Below are positions 5,952-7,610 of a stretch of 7,610 nt of DNA, one piece after another. The stretch comes from an uncultured Oscillospiraceae bacterium (GTDB taxonomy: Bacteria > Bacillota_A > Clostridia > Oscillospirales > Oscillospiraceae). The stretch spans positions 1 through 7,610 of the forward strand of contig CAKUMR010000052.1 in the NCBI GenBank assembly GCA_934667865.1, in the 5' to 3' direction. A model generated the notes under the pieces. It searched no databases and was not told where the DNA came from. It worked only from the letters and a program-made list of their open reading frames with translations. Numbering within the stretch: the stretch's first letter is position 1; each line of letters starts with the position of its first letter. A program made the translations under genes and the position numbers.

Positions 5952-6960
5952 AAAACAGAGCCATCAGGCGCAGAAAGGCATATTCCACCGGGACGGTCAG
6001 CACGCAGGAAATCAGCCATGTGGGCAGCAACGGCATATGGGGAACCATGTTCAGCAGACTGCAAAAGGTAAAGCGCATACTGGTTCGGATTGCGGTAATG
6101 ACAAAGGTACGCGGGCCGCAGCCGTAGGGCAGGCCGCGGAACACGAGGAAGCGATTGCACAGATAGCCCAGCGCGGCGATGAGCAGCGCACATAGCGGGA
6201 TGGTCAGCGCATTGTAATCCCAGCCTAGCAGGAAGGATACTGCGCCAATCAGCGCACAGTGCAGCACTGCCATGAAAACGGACACGCGCGCGGTGCAGAT
6301 CACGCGCAGGTAGATGCGCAGCGTGTCGCGCACGGGGTCAAAATGGGAGCTTTGGTTGTTGTTCAGATAGATGACCTCGATGGGAAGACAGCGGATGGGA
6401 AGCTCCTGACGCTCGGCATAGAGCAGAACATTCATTTCGTAGTCGTATTTATTGCCGCTGATCTTGCACAGCCACGAAAGATACTCCGCCGTAAAGCCGC
6501 GCAGGCCGGACTGATTGTCCGAGAGATAGTAGCCGCCGGAAAGCGCGCAGATGAAGCGTGACATGGTGTTGCCCAGACGGGAACGGAAGGGGACGTCCTT
6601 GCCCTTGAGCGCGCGGGTGGTCAGCACGAAGGGATGACCCTTTTCCAGCTCCTCTCGCACGCGGCAGATGTCGCGGACGCTGTGCTGGCCGTCGGCGTCG
6701 GCGGTGATAAAGGCGCCGCAGCGCTCCTTTTCCTCGGCAAGGTAGCGCATCCCGTACTTCAGAGCGAAGCCCTTGCCGCCGTTTCTGGGGTAGGAGAGCA
6801 CCTGCGCAAAGGCAGAGACCTGCGTAAAAACAGGAACATAGTCCGGGCCGCTGCCGTCGTCCACGACGACGATGCGGAAGCTCTCCTGCTTCAGCGCCTT
6901 GACCAGTGCGACCAGCTCTCCGGCGGGCTGATAGGCCGGGATCAGTACGGTGACGTCCAT
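5923..6960 (-). CDS. GT2 glycosyltransferase (DPM1/GtrB-like) with C-terminal GtrA-like membrane domain
   Basis: 345 residues from ATG 6960. Residues 1-220 are a GT-A fold family 2 transferase: TVLIPAY (4-10), VVVDDGSG (31-38), RNGGKG (59-64), the metal-binding DADGQH (88-93), DNQSGLRGF (148-156) and a YDYEMN segment (172-177). The pattern is that of polyprenyl-phosphate sugar synthases, which move a hexose from a nucleotide sugar to a lipid carrier at the inner membrane face. From about 226 the protein is hydrophobic, with about four membrane segments (roughly 228-246, 252-271, 286-304, 312-336), including a CNRFLVF turn typical of GtrA-like proteins. This suggests the synthase is fused to its membrane partner. 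Start choice: GAGGGGG lies seven bases before ATG 6960 and MDVTVLIPAY is the usual opening; an in-frame ATG at 6996 has no SD. Sugar donor and final product cannot be read from the sequence. Confidence 0.9.
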   Translation of the reverse strand: MDVTVLIPAYQPAGELVALVKALKQESFRIVVVDDGSGPDYVPVFTQVSAFAQVLSYPRNGGKGFALKYGMRYLAEEKERCGAFITADADGQHSVRDICRVREELEKGHPFVLTTRALKGKDVPFRSRLGNTMSRFICALSGGYYLSDNQSGLRGFTAEYLSWLCKISGNKYDYEMNVLLYAERQELPIRCLPIEVIYLNNNQSSHFDPVRDTLRIYLRVICTARVSVFMAVLHCALIGAVSFLLGWDYNALTIPLCALLIAALGYLCNRFLVFRGLPYGCGPRTFVITAIRTSMRFTFCSLLNMVPHMPLLPTWLISCVLTVPVEYAFLRLMALFYEYRASRHS

Positions 6961-6967
6961 TTTATTT

Positions 6968-6974
6968 CCCCCTC
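6968..6974 (-). promoter_or_regulatory. Ribosome binding site deciding the glycosyltransferase start
   Basis: GAGGGGG on the minus strand, seven bases before ATG 6960. It abuts the hairpin at 6975-6994, so leader folding could affect access to it. Confidence 0.65.
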
Positions 6975-7025
6975 GCGCCGCTGTTTCGCGGCGCATCGCG
7001 CCATTCGGACAAATTTCGCCCGAAT
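6975..7025 (-). other. Structured 5' leader of the glycosyltransferase unit
   Basis: Three stems can be drawn in the roughly 75-base leader. Stem A is an 8-bp stem with one G-U pair (7018-7025 with 7003-7010, 7-base loop). Stem B is a short 5-bp stem (6998-7002 with 6990-6994). Stem C is a perfect 7-bp GC stem (6988-6994 with 6975-6981, 6-base loop). B and C share bases and cannot form together; C ends right at the SD. No U-run follows, so it is not a terminator. High GC makes chance stems common here, and I recognise no known riboswitch class. Confidence 0.4.
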
Positions 7026-7041
7026 CCGCAAATTCTCCTCT

Positions 7042-7070
7042 ATTATATTTCCCGCTGCGGCCTTTGTCAA
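7042..7070 (-). promoter_or_regulatory. Perfect-consensus sigma-A promoter of the glycosyltransferase-PPTase unit
   Basis: Minus-strand TTGACA (7065-7070), an exact 17-base spacer, and TATAAT (7042-7047). Both hexamers match the sigma-A consensus fully. Transcription should start near 7035, leaving a leader of about 75 bases before ATG 6960. Confidence 0.85.
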
Positions 7071-7144
7071 CTCATTCCGCCCATGAGAGAGGGGAAAGCA
7101 CCGCGAAAAACGGGGAAATCTGATACTCTGCGGCTCGGAAACGG
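7071..7144. promoter_or_regulatory. Divergent intergenic core between two promoters
   Basis: These 74 bases separate the outward-facing -35 boxes of the glycosyltransferase unit and the AMP-binding gene. The only symmetric element I see is CTCAT-7-ATGAG (7071-7087), directly beside the left -35 box. A shared regulator could bind here, but the arms are only 5 bp. Confidence 0.3.
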
Positions 7145-7173
7145 TTGACGTCCCGGTGTGACTGTGATATGAT
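7145..7173 (+). promoter_or_regulatory. Sigma-A promoter of the AMP-binding gene
   Basis: TTGACG (7145-7150), a 17-base spacer, and TATGAT (7168-7173): 5/6 matches in each hexamer with ideal spacing. The start should fall near 7180, giving a short leader of about 23 bases. Confidence 0.8.
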
Positions 7174-7190
7174 AACCCAGAATGAAAATA

Positions 7191-7196
7191 CGGAGG
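7191..7196 (+). promoter_or_regulatory. Ribosome binding site of the AMP-binding gene
   Basis: CGGAGG, six bases before the ATG at 7203. With the promoter at the right distance, it fixes the start of this gene. Confidence 0.8.
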
Positions 7197-7202
7197 CATA
7201 CC

Positions 7203-7610
7203 ATGGTTTTTTGGAAGCGGGAGCTGCGCGACCTTGCCGCGTCACAGCGCCGGTTTGAAGATATTTTTCACATTTTTACCGCAGAATTCACGGACACGCC
7301 CTTTTCCGAGCAGTATCGCGCCGGGCGCACGCTGCGCATGAGCTATGCGGAGCTGGCGGAGCTTACCAACCGCATCGCGCGGGTGCTCCATGCGCAGTTT
7401 TCTGGGAAAGAGGGCGCTTTTCTTGCCCTCAAAATGGAAAATTCGCCCCTGTGGGTGGCGGCCTTTTTCGGCATTTTGCAGGCCGGCTTCCGGCCGCTGC
7501 TGCTGAATCTGCGCCTCGATGAGCAGACCCTGCGCGAGGTCACGGCCGACGCGCAGGCTGCCGCGGTGCTGACGGATCACCCGGAGGAGGGCTGCTTTGC
7601 TCTCTCCGAC
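7203..7610 (+). CDS. AMP-binding (ANL superfamily) adenylate-forming enzyme, N-terminal part (3' partial)
   Basis: The frame is open from ATG 7203 to the window end: 136 residues with no stop, so the rest lies beyond. It starts MVFWKRELRDLAA. The visible stretch matches the N-terminal lobe of acyl/aryl/aminoacyl-adenylating enzymes: MSYAELAELTNRIARVL (about 48-64), then a core strand-helix FLALKMENSPLWVAAFFGIL (about 74-93), QAGFRPLLLN (94-103), and EVTADAQAAAVLTD (112-125). Here family members have SYAEL..., the V.l...NS..w....lg....G....lN and the following 'daka..vl' segments. The P-loop STGTTG-type motif and substrate pocket would come later and cannot be checked. Such enzymes activate a carboxylic acid with ATP and pass it to CoA or a carrier-protein thiol. 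The phosphopantetheinyl transferase in the divergent unit favours a carrier-protein partner, but a plain acyl-CoA ligase is possible. Confidence 0.87.
   Translation, partial: MVFWKRELRDLAASQRRFEDIFHIFTAEFTDTPFSEQYRAGRTLRMSYAELAELTNRIARVLHAQFSGKEGAFLALKMENSPLWVAAFFGILQAGFRPLLLNLRLDEQTLREVTADAQAAAVLTDHPEEGCFALSD

Noticed and set aside
6942..7031. Basic leader peptide of about 20-29 codons overlapping the glycosyltransferase start (ATG 7004 or TTG 7031)
   Set aside because: The only SD-like sequence (7035-7040) lies at the predicted transcription start, too close to the TTG and too far from the ATG. No repeat of a regulatory amino acid is seen.
1..7610. CRISPR arrays, tRNA genes, insertion sequences, defence or phage modules
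   Set aside because: No regularly spaced repeats, cloverleaf, transposase motif or terminal inverted repeats with target duplications were seen on either strand. The DprA-like protein alone is not evidence of a defence island.

Overview
The window is a GC-rich stretch (around 60% by eye) of bacterial chromosome with AT-rich intergenic gaps, sigma-A-type promoters and Shine-Dalgarno (SD) sites of the GGAGG kind. A multidomain flavodiiron-type flavoprotein with rubredoxin, a divergent DprA of the short clostridial kind, and strict housekeeping neighbours suggest an anaerobic, high-GC member of the Clostridia (Oscillospirales-like). This placement is inferred from gene content; there is no rRNA or marker alignment behind it.

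Layout. (1) 1-1104 (+): the C-terminal part of a flavodoxin / flavin-reductase / rubredoxin protein whose start lies before the window. (2) 1108-1155: a strong bidirectional hairpin terminator serving this gene and the convergent glmS. (3) 1154-2995 (-): complete glmS with its own promoter and a notable inverted repeat over its transcription start and SD. (4) 3111-5179 (-): a two-gene unit, DEAD-box RNA helicase followed by a divergent dprA, joined by a TGATG stop/start overlap. (5) 5349-6960 (-): a two-gene unit, a GT2 glycosyltransferase with a C-terminal membrane domain followed by a Sfp-type 4'-phosphopantetheinyl transferase (29-base overlap), closed by an intrinsic terminator and driven by a perfect TTGACA-17-TATAAT promoter. 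(6) 7203-7610 (+): the N-terminal part of an AMP-binding (ANL superfamily) enzyme, divergent from unit 5 and cut by the window end.

How the genes relate. The first four genes are housekeeping or stress functions: O2/NO detoxification or flavin electron transfer, amino-sugar supply for cell wall, RNA remodelling and DNA processing. The right end looks different. A phosphopantetheinyl transferase, which activates carrier proteins, lies next to a divergent adenylate-forming enzyme, which could load carrier proteins, with a membrane-anchored glycosyltransferase between them. This suggests the left edge of a carrier-protein-dependent biosynthetic or envelope-modification locus continuing past 7610. 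It is the part of the window most worth following, but no carrier protein is visible here and the idea is inference.

No tRNA, rRNA, CRISPR array, insertion sequence, transposase or phage gene is seen. The longest gaps without a gene are 6961-7202 (242 bases, promoters and leader structure), 5180-5348 and 2996-3110; none exceeds 300 bases.
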